Assembly (NCBI GenBank): GCA_009763385.1
Contig: CM019830.1
Coordinates: forward strand, 92,816,649-92,880,648
Length of the DNA: 64,000 nucleotides
Direction: 5' to 3'
From: Coix lacryma-jobi var. lacryma-jobi
Taxonomy: Eukaryota; Streptophyta; Magnoliopsida; Poales; Poaceae
The notes beneath the pieces were generated by a model. It had not been told where the DNA came from. It made no database searches and worked only from the letters and a program-made list of their open reading frames with translations. Both the position numbers and the translations under genes were made by a program. How positions within the stretch are numbered: the stretch's first letter is position 1; every line of letters starts with the position of its first letter. Shown here piece by piece: positions 20,814 through 32,172 of the stretch.

Positions 20814-23800
20814 TTACAAGGAACCACCGCTCCCCTCAATTAACTCCAAATCATCCAAACCTTCGGCCTCCACCTCAAACCCCCCCTCCACCGGAACCAG
20901 GGGCCCCCACAACAAAGGAGCGGCAGGGACAATTGGTAGCTCCCCGGGCAAAACCCTCGCCCTATACATATACCTATGCCTCGTCTCGTCAACTTCCGAA
21001 GGTTCTTCCTTCGGGATCACAAGCGCCCCATCCGAACCAACTTCAAGCTCTCTTTGACCGAACAAATATTCCAAAGCCGCGTTCTCGTCAATATCATCAT
21101 CACCGCCAGCTTGCGAGGTCGAAGAAGACCCAAACAAATAACGATCGGCTTGGCGGTCTGTATAGTCTGTCTCGCGCCAAAACCGACTCGACCTACTATT
21201 TTTTAAATCATATCTCCGCACCTTCGACCACCAAAAACGTTCAAAGGAAAGCGAAGGATATTTAAATCTAGCGCGAGCCCATGATTCACCAGTTATAAAA
21301 ACATCTTGGTAGTTCAACATCAGCGGGGTCACGTCGAATACGTCTAGCATGGTTCCGTCAGGAACCTGCATGTTGCACAAAAATACGAGATGTCTCAGCC
21401 TCGTCAAGTCTTTACAAGCAACCATAGTATCTACAAAAAGGCCTCCCTCGCCCCAGCAAACCCAGGCATCACACCTGCCCAGCTTCCCCTCGATGGATGT
21501 CAAAACCCTCGCCAGCGGCGACAGTCGAGGTCCCAGCTGCCGCCTCCTCCGCCGTGGATCCCTCCGCAGCAGCCTCGACGTTCGTCGTAGTTTCCTCTTC
21601 CATCGCCGTCGCCCGCGCAGCACCTCCCTCAACGATCGGCCCGCCCCCGGTCAACGCCTTGATCTCGGCGAGCGTAACCCCCGCACAGCTTGGCTCGGGG
21701 GCGGCCTCGAAGTCACCCCTCGCTGCAACTTCCGTAGGCGGCGAGGGCATCGCGTCTCGTCGAGCCTATAAGCAAAACAAAAGACAAACCTCGCCAAAAT
21801 CAACAAACAACCACTCAAAAAAAAAAAAACGCAAACCTGACGCGTCGCCTCGGCAGCTTCCTCGAAGGCAAGGGCTCGGCCACCTCCGGAGATCCAAAAC
21901 TTGCGAAGCAAACGCATCGCACAGTTCCGAACTTCCGCGTCATCAACCTTCATCTGACGAACCTCTTCAACCGACGGAAAAACATGGCTCGGCCTTCTGA
22001 CCTTGCGAAGATGATCACAATCCGCCAGTCGAAGCGTGCTCGCCATTGCCAAGGCCCCGGCGTAGCCACCAAAATCGGCTGCATTGGAAACTAACGAGCT
22101 AAACACATCAAGCTCGTTTCCCAGCCAGCCCTCGAAGGCCTCTGCATCACCTGCAGGCAATGGCTCTCCGGCTGAGCCCCCAGCCTCGGTCAGACAACAA
22201 TCAAGTTTACGTTTGACGTCCTCCATGCTCGTTCGCCAAGATTTCTTCAAATCAACTAGCCGACCCTCGGCCTCAGCCAAAGCCTTGTCTTTCTCCTTTC
22301 CCGCGGCAATCAGATCAGCATTACGCTTCGCCAGCTCAACCGCCTCCTCTCGAGCCTTCGCAGCCTTCTCAGAAGCAATCTTCATTTCATTCTCCTTGTT
22401 CTCTAGGCTCCGCGCCAGTTTGCTATTCTCCTTCTCAAGTTCAGTAATATGGTTCCTCATAAACTCCATGTCGGAGCTAACCTTCCGCCTCGCTGAGCGG
22501 TTCAAGAGCATCAGCTCCGCCAACTTGACGTCAACGTCATCAAAGGTGTCGCCAACCGCTTGATCTGCAAGAAGGACCTCCGCCTCCGGCACACAAATGC
22601 GGCCGAAGATCCGGCCCAGGAAACGCCTTTCCTCCGGGCTACACTGCAAATGGCAGTCCCGAAGGTCCGGACTGGTGAACAGTGCCGTTGCCGGATCAGA
22701 AATCCCAAGCTTCTTGGCGTATTCCGGAAGGCTCGACCGGCTAGCCTCGCCAAACGGTCTCTTTCCCCGGGACCGCGCAGAGTCAAGTTCCCCATCAAAC
22801 TCTGACCCCTCCACCCAAAGGTGCGAGCCCGCAAAGCTGGGAACCGCACCTCGTCGAGGGCTACCTGGCTCAACATCTTGTACAATTTCAAGTGCGCCCT
22901 GGGCAACCATCGCACCAACACTAGGCGAGGCTCCGCCTCCAATAGACACCTCCTCATCCGTGTCATGTCCTTCACTAGAACCCTCGCTGCCTTCATCAGA
23001 CGAACCCTCGTCCGTCTCCCTCTCCTTTGCGTCCTTCTCCACCTCATCATCATCCGATTCATCCTCGTCGCCCGAAGTCTGGACCAAAGCGCCGATCCCT
23101 CCAACGCGAGGCACGCGTCCCCCGACTGAACCGGCACCCCGCCCGCTCCGAGCCACGGCCAAGGAAGAAGTGCCCGCAGCAACAGAGCCAGCAGCGACTT
23201 TCGTCGCAAGCACCTTCGCTCGGCCCCCAGCCCCGCCACGGCCTCGACCACGGCCCCTCTTCGGCCGAGAGACGATCTTCGTTCCTCCCGAAGCCTTACG
23301 CTTCCTCTTCTTCGGCGCATCGTCGCTCGAAGGAGCGGGCCAGTTGGCATACCGAATACCAAGAATGTCAAACATTCTGTTCACTCGACCTTCGCCGCCC
23401 ACCAAGCTATGGATAGCCTTCACTTCCAGTGGGGAAAGCTTCCCCACGAGCTCGTCTGTCCACTGCTGAACTCGTTTGAAAACAGCTTCATTCCCGTCCT
23501 CGCGCCTCGGAAATTTCTTAAGCGTTTTTTCCCAAACCTTCTCCAGATCCAAACTAGGTTTCTTCAAGCCCCTACCTTCGTACCTCGGGTCATTCTCCAC
23601 AACAAACCAAGTCCGCCTCCGGCCAAGAGGCCAAATCTTGGCACAGCAATATTCCTCCACCAAATCACGCGCACACTGAGAACGCGCAACGACCCTCAAG
23701 CAATCAACAGCAGCATGGGCCTCGACGCTCATCTTAGCTTCGGCGCCCACATCTCCAAGCACCGGAAGCTCGCCGCAAAGCTCGGAGCTGTCACTAGTTT

Positions 23801-24347
23801 TGTAATAGAACCAGAACTCCTGCCACCCGCTGCTCCACTTGTTCTTCTGCGCTTGCACCGGAAGCTCCGCGCCGGCGCGATGGCAAAAAGTGTACACCGC
23901 GAATTGTCCAAGGCTGGTCTTGCCCTCGCTGTCCGTAATCTTGCGAGGCTGCATGTGAACGCGATGAGTGCGAACAAAACCCTCAACATGAGGAACAACC
24001 CCCTGAGACCTGCAGGCCCAGACGTAGACCGACATCTTTGTGAAGCAAGAAGGCGTAAGCTGATGAAACCGCAGGTTGAACCTCCGCAGAACCGAAGTCA
24101 CGAAGGAGTCAGCTGGGAAGCGAAGGCCAGCCGAAAAGAACTCTTCAAACACCACAACTTCATCTGCGTCCGGCTTCGGCACGGTCTCCCCACTGCTGGC
24201 CCTCGCCTTGCCCTCCTCAACCCAGCCCCACCGCACATAAGACGCAATCTCACTTGCGCAAACCCGGCTAAGACCAAACTCGAAGGTAATCCCCTCGTCC
24301 GCGGCTGTGGGAGAAACAGCGCGAGCAGTTTGCTTCAACCTAGCCAT
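20814..24347 (-). CDS. D antisense accessory gene, three predicted exons (Transposase_28-like)
   Basis: Predicted exons are 24347-21837 (837 codons), 21765-21475 (97) and 21365-20814 (183 plus stop), giving 1117 residues. Introns are 21836-21766 (71 bp, CAG/GTTTGCG...TTATAG/G) and 21474-21366 (109 bp, CAG/GTGTGA...ATGCAG/G), both GT-AG and phase 0. Residues about 50-190 resemble the Transposase_28 'putative gypsy type transposon' family of plants (FEEFFSAGLRFPADSFV, LTPSCFTKMSVYVWACRSQG). PKKRKRK near 345 and a Gly/Arg-rich run suggest nuclear entry. An acidic patch (about 423-457) and a coiled coil (about 629-702) follow. A TATA box lies ~150 bp upstream. Antisense extra ORFs are known in Tat elements, but their function is unknown. 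Read without splicing, exon 1 runs on to a stop at 21651. Confidence 0.75.
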
Positions 24348-24496
24348 CTCTCCAGCTGCTAACGCTACCGAACAACGAACGCCTGTCTCAACCCTCGCAG
24401 ACAAGCTAAAACAAACCTTCGCTACAAGCAAATTGCAACAACAGGATGGCTATAGCAGCAGAAGGCACAATCAAACCCCCCCCCACTCACTCTTTC

Positions 24497-24504
24497 TATT
24501 TATA
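24497..24504 (-). promoter_or_regulatory. TATA box for D antisense gene
   Basis: TATAAATA on the minus strand lies 150 bp upstream of the predicted ATG at 24347. Transcription would start near 24470. It is outside the LTR, so the antisense gene may have its own promoter. Confidence 0.55.
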
Positions 24505-24713
24505 AGCCGGGAAACGAGCCCCTCACCCGACGAAGTCGGCACGACAACCAAAAAACGCGGCGCAAAAAACGAAACAGGCTTCAATATAATAAAGCCACAC
24601 CACAACGGCCCAGCCCAAGGCAGTCGCGGGCGTCGCTGCCGAGGGCCCCGTTTTTGTCCCCATTAAAAGGCGCTGCTTGGGCCTAAACCACGGTCTTTTA
24701 GATCCAAGACAAC

Positions 24714-24723
24714 GAGGGGCTAC
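24714..24723 (+). other. D polypurine-tract candidate
   Basis: GAGGGGCTAC directly precedes the 3' LTR at 24724. It is purine-rich but short. The 24505-24713 stretch before it holds no gene. Confidence 0.5.
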
Positions 24724-25460
24724 TGTTGGGGGAAAGGACCCTCGGCAGAAGCGCCGCCCGAACTGATGCTCGACTTTAGCCCTCGCGCAACGCCTGGTGT
24801 GCTTGCGAGGTCCCTCTCCTATTGGAGACCGTTACCCTGACCCCCGGATGCGGGGTCAACCCTCGTCACCTTTTGTGCTTCCGTGCAGGTCTAAGGCGAC
24901 GGTCGCGCTGCAGGAAACCTTCGGTGATTCACGACGCCACCTTCGTAAGGAGCGAAGGTCCAGGCAAGCGGCAAGTGTGCGTTGCCCCAGAGGCAAGCGG
25001 AGCCTGAAGGTCCGGCGAGCACGGCCGAAGGTTAAACCTTCGTCCTTCTCCCCCGGAGGCAAGTAAAGCCGGAGGTCCGGCAGATGGCGGAGGTGCGCGG
25101 GCCCAAGGGCGAGCGCGGCCGAAGGTCAAGACCGCCGCACCTCTCCCCGAAGGTGAACAAGGGCCAGGTGGCGGCGCGCTGGGGGGTGGCCGATTAGGGG
25201 TTCCGCTTCAGCTGTGCATTTACGCTTTTGCCCTTCCTCCCTGCGCGGAGGCGAGGAATCTTTGCTGTACCCTTCTGTAATTTGGCCCGTGCCCCTTGGC
25301 ATTCCCTATAAATACCAAGGGGATGAAAAGTGTAAGAGAGGACTTGTTGGAATTTGAGCACTTTCCACTTCCGTCTAACCTTCGCTATTGCACCCGACAC
25401 TTGGCCGCCTTCGCTCCTTCCCCTGCACAAGTGCGGAGGTGGGGCAAGTGCGTTACAACA
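24724..25460 (+). repeat. D 3' LTR
   Basis: The 737-bp partner of 12729-13465 has two single-base differences. It is followed by TSD GTCCC at 25461-25465. Open frames within it are duplicated in the 5' LTR and are not genes. Confidence 0.95.
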
Positions 25461-26529
25461 GTCCCAATGACACAAACGCCCTAACATGAAGTACTAACCC
25501 AAGTACCCCCTAGGGGTAAAACCGTCCAACTCTGGCAGTTTCCATTCAACGACCACACGCCTTCTCATCCTTCGCTTCGACTCAACGCAAGCTCCAGGAC
25601 GCCGCCACGTGTCGTCACCATCGACCGCCGTGCCTTCTCACCGATAGCTTCGCCGCAACGCAAGCCTCTCGGTGCCGCCACGCGTCGACCGTCCTTTTGG
25701 ACCTTCCCCCAGTTTTGAGGCCCAAACCGGGAAACTGCCAGCCCAGGTTTTGAGGCCCAAACCTAGAAACTGTCCACCCCGAGTTTTGAGGCCCAAACTC
25801 AGAAACCCACGAGCCTAGGTTTTGAGGCCCAAACCTGGAAACCATCCATCCCGAGTTTTGAGGCCCAAACTCGGAAACCGTCGATGGTAGCGTTTTGAGG
25901 CTCAGCTACCGAACCCGCACCGTAGACGGGATGTGGTTCGCACACCCCGACCACCGGCACCGATGCCGATGCATTTCCAGCCTCCACGCCGGGCACAACG
26001 CCTTCGCCTTCCTTCTTGACTTGGCCGATGGCACTTGCGCCGCACGCAAGCCCGTGTCTGACCTCCCGCCAAGTGCCACGATGCCATCGTCTTCGTCCAG
26101 ACTCGGTCGAGGCACCGCACATCCCCATGTGCTCCCGCTCGCCGATGCCACGTGCCAGCTACCACAGCTGGTCCTCTGGCCTCTTGGTCCGTCGATCCAA
26201 GCCTCACGTCCTCCCTTCACCGCTCTGGGTACATCGGCATGGCACGTCCGCCGCACGGCATGCCCATCCTTCATCGCTCCCGGTCCGTCGGCACGACACG
26301 TCTCTACTTGACCTTCACCTCGCCATCGACCACTGTATCTGAGCTCAACACCTGCACATCAACACAGCCAAGAGACACATGTTGCACACGCACACCAACA
26401 CAGAAACACACCACAACTCAACGCCACCGGTTAGTCATAAGCATTAAGCACATAGCGAGATAATGACTCAACCAGGAAAAGCCTCGAACCTTCCTCCCAA
26501 AAGTCAATCATTCATCATATATGTTCTCA
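25461..26529 (-). repeat. B 3' LTR, segment 3 of 3
   Basis: The segment continues B's LTR after D and aligns with about 33595-34695. It ends GTTCTCA, followed by the polypurine tract. The short open frames inside do not match a family. Confidence 0.9.
25707..25910. repeat. Hairpin array in B 3' LTR
   Basis: The units include CCGAGTTT/AAACTCGG and CCAGGTTT/AAACCTAG around loop TGAGGCC. A last unit has a different stem, GGTAGC/GCTACC. Several stems carry a single mismatch here. Confidence 0.75.
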
Positions 26530-28160
26530 ATCTCCCCCTTGATGGATGCACTGACTAAAAATAAAACCATAGAGGAAGGGTTTGAAGGCAAGCCTCATTC
26601 AAGTGCCCAAAAGCCAATCAAAAGCAAACACAAGGTCATTTGATATGAGGAAGGATCATGAAAACTCCAAATAAAAGCTCTCGGTCCCAAAAGAAACGGG
26701 AAAAGCGGGCAAAGCCTCCACACAACCGAAGAGTCAAGAGAAACAAGAGTTTCTTGAAATCCCAAAAGGTACTCGAAAACCAATCTCAAATAAATTGTCA
26801 AACAATCATCACAAACGTAACCAAGGTAGTTATCCACTTGGGTTTCCAAATTTCTCCCCCTTGATGATTGAATTGACAAAGACTAAACACAAAGAGATGG
26901 TTTGAGATACCAAAACGAAAAACTTGGTCCCCAAAGATATGGCCAACGGCTCAACGCAACCAAGCAAAGGATCGGAGCAACAACTCATAAAAGAGCAAAA
27001 CTCGATCACACAGAGCGAAAGACTTGGTTCCCAAAGACATGGGCAATTGCTCGACGCAACCAAGTCAAAAATGAGCTAGCCCTCAAGAAAAGGCAGAAAA
27101 TGGCTTAACACCACTAGCTCAATGCTCGATACCAATTGAGGCTGAAACAACGCATTAGAATGCAAAACTGCTAGTCCCTCAAGATAGAGGCACAGAGGGT
27201 CAACACAACTAGTAGAAAACTCGATACCAATCACAAACAACCAAAAATTCATGAAAAGCAGTTAGTTCCTCAAGACAAAGGCAAAAAGGCTCAACACAAC
27301 TAGCTGAAGGCTCCATACCAATCGAAAATACCTAGCAAAAACTGCTAGTCTCTCAAGAGAGAGGCAACAATGGCCCAACATGACTAGCAGGCTCGATAAC
27401 GATTGAGAAAAACACAAAGAGAAGCTCAACACTAAATGGAGCACAAACACTTGGAGCACGCGGAGAAGCAGCAAGACAAAAGCGACTCCTCCTGAAGGCA
27501 AGCCTACACACAAAGGCTATGCACCAAAGCTCACTATGAAGGATACCAATTGAAACACATAAAAGAGCTATACCAATTGAAGAAGAACATAAAATACCTA
27601 AACTCCCCCTAGCTCAAAACTCTCCCCAAAATGCATGCCTCTCCCCTTTGTGCCAACACTCAAGCTCCCCCTTGCAAATAGCTTCTCCCCCTTGACAAAA
27701 GGGAACATGCTGAGGGGTTTTGACATTTGTCCACAAAGTTGACACAAACACAAGACATGTCAACAACCAAAAGCATATGGGGGTGATCACAAGATGTATC
27801 GGAGCTGGGGGTATGTACACTAAGCTAAAAATGCATGATATGCACAATGCAACAGCTTCAAGTGTATAGCAATCAGAATGAAAAGATGCTCAAAAGGGTG
27901 CTGCCCTAAAAGTGCAGCAATCAATACAAATGCTAGCAAAGGCTCAAACTGATCAAATGAATACGAAATATGAATAAGTGAGCATATAAGCAGTTTTAAG
28001 CCATTTGAAAAGGAGTTCACCACTAAAATAGCACTTCACATGGATAGACAGGAAATCATCCAAGTGCTAACTCAAGTATAAAAGTGAACTACCCATAGCA
28101 AAGTTCAACCATCCTGCCATAGAATGAAGCATAAACTTGTGTTATTATCAAATTTTATCG
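26530..28160 (-). other. B 3' non-coding region: polypurine tracts and degenerate repeats
   Basis: No gene is supported here. The LTR-proximal tract AAGGGGGAGA (minus) is at 26531-26540, with further tracts at 26852-26862, 27601-27610, 27664-27673 and 27682-27693. Between 27100 and 27420, three or four units of about 80-90 bp repeat the theme CTAGTCCCTCAAGA...GGCTCAACACAACTAG...CGATACCAAT. Confidence 0.65.
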
Positions 28161-28366
28161 GAGATTGCAGCGGTATTAACACAAGTTCAAATTAAAAGCA
28201 TGTGATTGCGAGAGGTTGAAAGCATGGTTATTGCCTAACTTTTCAACCGGGCTAAGCCTATGCAAGAAAAGCAATCAGAAGCTTAAAGCACCGTTTTCGG
28301 TCTTACACTACACGACTCAAGTTTAACTCAATTGTGCAATGAGAAACAGTCTCGATACCGTGAGGT
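28161..28366 (-). other. Conserved non-coding block, B copy
   Basis: The block is collinear with 3221-3422 in A and with 41171-41378 (reverse complement) in C. The arms GGTTGAAA and TTTCAACC can form a stem here. It is kept although pol next to it has collapsed. Confidence 0.7.
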
Positions 28367-28884
28367 GCTGACAGATGCAATCCCATCTCGATCTTTTCAT
28401 TTCACTTAGACTTGGGTCAAATTTTAAGCACAAGGTAAATGTGAACAATCCAAGCAAGTGAATGACTCAGTGCAAGAGACATAGCAACCTAGCATACAAA
28501 AGATAGCACAAGTGATCTCAACACATCCTACCCATGCTAGTTTCCACTCTCAATGGTGAACAAATTAAAGGTTTCACAGTTGATTAATCAAGTTCACCAT
28601 TTACAAAAATAGCTTAGCTCATAACATGTATCAAGTGATCAAAAAGAGCCTAGGCTACAGGCATCATCATGAATAAACAGGGCATACCAAAAAGAGCATA
28701 ATCTCATTCTCATTGCTCTAAACATGAAGCTCTAAAATACACTAGAATACATGATGAAATGCATGCAAAAGCTAGTCTATCAAAGACAAAGCAAAACTAG
28801 CCTAAAAAAAGGCAAACCCAAAACAAAAGGGTATCAAAGAAGTCCAACTAAGATACAACAAGCAAAATGCTTCCCCAACTAAAA

Positions 28885-29500
28885 GGGAAACACACACCAA
28901 CCTCACAAATAAAGAGCCAAGAAACGCTCAAGCGACAGTCAGCAAAATCCACATCCAAAAGACCACACAACAACAAGAGGTCAAGGAAGAAGAGTACCAA
29001 AACCCGAACTCAGAAGTGTGTCGGAAGTACCTCATGAAGCGCATGACAGCCTGCTGGTGTGATATCCGAGGGGACGCCTGAATCTGCTGAACTCCACGGC
29101 GCCTTCCTCGCCGAAGTCGTCTCCCCCTCGCCTGATGCTGTCGCTCCCACAGGTGCAGCTAGTGCTCGATGGAGAGCTGCTCGAACGAAACCCCAAGTCG
29201 TGGAAGAAGTGGGATAGGGTCCGTGAGCCGAAATTCCCTCTCCAAGCTCCTGTTCTCCAGCAAGCTCAAAGACAGAAGAAACACAAGGCATTGTCTCGTC
29301 CAGTGTGACCTCAAGGTCTCCACAAAAACGGTTAGTCACATAATAAGCATAAGGTGAACTCTCAATAAAAGGAGATCTACCTATGAATGATATCGCAAGG
29401 AGATCAGAACTCAAACTAGTCAAGACTACCATGCAACAAGATAAAGCACTGTATAGCAAAATGCACCCTAAAGACATGATCAACCCAAACATAGCCTAAG
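28885..29500 (-). pseudogene. B pol remnants (integrase tail and RT/RNase H end)
   Basis: Minus-strand fragments match A's pol with the middle deleted. 29492-29010 includes LDETMPCVSSVFELAG and GETTSARKAP, equivalent to A's integrase tail and linker. It runs directly into QAVMRFMRYFRHTSEFG, equivalent to A's QAVKRIMRYLSFTPEFG near the RT end. After a further deletion of RNase H it ends CVFPF, the conserved pol terminus. Protease, integrase core and RT catalytic boxes are gone. Confidence 0.75.
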
Positions 29501-30058
29501 CGTCAACACATGCTACAATGCAAGATAATGATAGCAATAGATCCAAAAGCACGTAACATGATAAAATCATGGAAAGGCTAGTGCTCAACCTAAACATATC
29601 AACAGGGTACATGTAGCTACACAAAACTAGCACCTAAAAAGTGATACCTAATGAACATCATACCACTACAAATCAAGCTCATGGAAAAATATGGTAAAAC
29701 ATGGCACAATGTTCATGAGGGTCACAAACTAGCATAAAAAGTGGATATTCCACAAAAGCTATACACAAAGCTAGCATGACATATGATACGGAAGATAGCA
29801 CATACTAGACTAAAGAAAACATGATACAAAAGAAAATGTACATGCAAGAACTATACAAGTGAGCACATGAAAGTCCATCTCGTACCACAAGAAATAGAAC
29901 ATGGATGTTCAAGGCATGAGTGTGTAAGAAAGCTCACCGAGTAGCAAAAACCTCTTTGGAGGCAATTCTAAGCGGGGTGTAGAGAACCATCAACTCTTGA
30001 TCACATCTAAAAGATCAAGCTCCATCAGGCGCAAGTTCTCCACCCCGCGTCCTCATAT
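29501..30058. other. B A-rich non-coding stretch
   Basis: No gene, domain or repeat array is recognised. The position between gag and the pol remnant suggests decayed pol sequence. Confidence 0.4.
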
Positions 30059-32106
30059 CTACACACAAGAGGACAAAGTATCCCGAGTCTTGGATCCCGA
30101 AGGGTTAGCAAGCATATACTTGGGAACCAAAGACTTGGTCACAAAGCTCAACTTATCTTGTGGGTTAGCATGATGCAAATTTTGGTTCAAATGCAATTGT
30201 GAAACACCTTTGGAAGCATTCCTCAAAAGGACAACTCGAGGAGAAGAACGAGTCATACCACAGGAAAGGAGGCAAATATCTTCCAAGGTTTTTGTAGAAG
30301 AACCAATAGATGCACCATGAAAAGCATGACGTGGACCAAGAGAAGAAGCACTAGAAGCATGTCCACGACCATGACCAATCCCACTAGAAAAGGATTCATA
30401 AAACCCATCAACAAAGAGGGGCTTCTTACTAGGAGCACAAGCGTTCATGCCATGGAAAGGACCATGAACCACCAACTTCCTAGAAGCGCGAGCTTGGCGC
30501 AAGCGTTTGGCACGCCGATAGCAAAAGCTTTCTTGATGCCCATCTTTCTCACAAAAAGAGCAATGGTACAAAGGCCTATTGGAAGGCACACCATTCTCCG
30601 AGAAGTGAGAAGTCCCTTGGGGCTTAGAACAAGAAGCATCAACAACCAACTTGCTGCCAACACTAGGAGCACACGTGCCATGGGAAAGGCTACGTGGCTT
30701 CCTAAAAGCCTTAGCTTGAATATGTCGCTCGTGCTTGACACGGCGAAAACAAAAATCGAGCGAATGTCCATCCTTCTTGCAAAAGGTGCAATGGAAAACC
30801 AGATTGGGAGCATGAGTCCCAAAAATATGAGAAGCACCCTTGTCAAGAGAAGTCCCTTGGACATCACTCGAAGAACCAACAAGGTTAGGAGTAGCTATGA
30901 AAGTGCTATCTGAAACCTTAGCACAAGTGCTAACGTCAAAAGACTCACGCGCAGAACAAGAACTCAACTCCGGTTGCAAAGATGCAAACTCAGAAATATC
31001 AACATCGGAGTTGGAAGAAATGCGTGACTCAAAAGACTTAGCACAAAGGCTCTTGCATCTTTTGGCCAAAACCTTATTTTCAAACATGAGGCGGTCACAA
31101 GTACCACAAGGAGTGTTTCTTAAGTTTTCCATCTCCTTTTCAATGCACTCGGCATATGTGGTACGCAAGAGCTCAATCTCCCTCTCAAGGTTGGCACTCA
31201 TATCATTGTGCTCAACCAACTGTGCGCTCATATCACCGGGCAAAACCTTCAAAGCCAAAACTTTTTTTTCTAAATCAATGCAAGATGTGCAAATGAAATC
31301 GGTGGAAGAAACATCACCATTCAAATCAATGCAAGATGAATAGCACAAGAAGTAAGGCAAGCATTTTTATTTAAAGAGCATGAGCTACAAGGCCTAGAAT
31401 TTATTTCAACAATTTCAGCCCTAGCATGCTCAAGCTCATCTACACATGTGGTGTGAGTCAATTTTAGTTCATTTATTTAAGCATGTAAAGACTCACAAGA
31501 AACACATGGTAACAAAGCATTTGACTTAAGCAAGGCTAATTTAGTTTTAGCACAATCGAGGTCCTTGCGCAAGTCAATGCAAACTAAACATGGTTTGGAA
31601 GCATTTGATTTTGACAATTCATTCTCAGATTTTAAGCTAGCAAGAGAAAAGCCTAGCTCATCATTCTTCCTAACCATGTCACTACAAGAGGTGCAAGGCA
31701 AAGAGGGTCTAGACTTCAACCTAGCAATGGAGCATTTCAACTTCTCATTCTTTCTAAGCAAGATAGCACAAAGCTCATCATTCCTAGTGCAAGCCTCATA
31801 TAGGTTGTGCAAGGTCACCAGACGACAAGCAAGTGTACCTCTCTTGGCCTTGCCAAGTTGATGTTGAAGATCCTCTGGTGAAAGTTCATCATCACGTAGA
31901 AGATTCAACAGCTCATTCACCTCGCGATCCCTCTCATCAACTGCACTCCTCCTTCTTCCCAAGATGTCGTCCTTGGATACATTCAAACCAAAAGACAAAG
32001 ACATACTTGAAGAAGAACTTGGTGCTACTTCAAAAGCACCGTTAGTGTTAGCCAAACAAATGCTCAACACCTCGACAAGCAAAGTCGGAAACAAAACCGC
32101 TCTCAA
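30059..32106 (-). pseudogene. B gag-like gene (coiled coil plus two CCHC knuckles)
   Basis: The first part (32106-31477, 209 residues) starts 67 bp after the LTR. It has Leu/Lys-rich coiled-coil units with paired cysteines (PCTSC, PCLVC, PCVSC). It is interrupted by TAA at 31477-31479, further in-frame stops and a frameshift near 31365. The second part (31360-30059, 433 residues) carries two zinc knuckles, CTFCKKDGHSLDFC and CSFCEKDGHQESFC, with basic tails. This matches the C-terminal half of Sirevirus gag. The N-terminal capsid domain seen in A and C is absent. Confidence 0.8.
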
Positions 32107-32157
32107 AAGGTCGCCTTCGCGGATCCGGAACTAGTTAAGGTAGAGAGATCCTTAACT

Positions 32158-32172
32158 GGGTCCGATACCAAT
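32158..32172 (-). other. B primer-binding site
   Basis: On the minus strand, directly after the LTR, the sequence reads ATTGGTATCGGACC. This is one or two changes from the initiator-Met site and fixes B's orientation. Confidence 0.75.

Larger units (their letters stand above)
12729..25460 (+). mobile_element. Element D: young Tat-type Ty3/gypsy element with antisense gene
   Basis: The element is about 12.7 kb, flanked by TSD GTCCC (12724-12728 and 25461-25465). The uninterrupted site is seen in B's other LTR near 33595. LTRs are 12729-13465 and 24724-25460, each 737 bp, with only two differences. Order is gag, protease, RT, RNase H, integrase, a long 3' spacer with two tandem arrays, and an antisense gene. 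RT and protease motifs (KACPKDDFPLP, YNAIFGRG) and the pol-to-LTR accessory ORF fit the Tat lineage. The whole gag-pol is in one frame with three stops, so the copy may now depend on relatives. Confidence 0.93.

Noticed and set aside
22597..24362. Plus-strand frames of 290 and 317 residues opposite D's antisense gene
   Set aside because: They are low-complexity mirror frames of a GC-rich coding strand. The minus strand has the family-like domain, coiled coil and splice structure.
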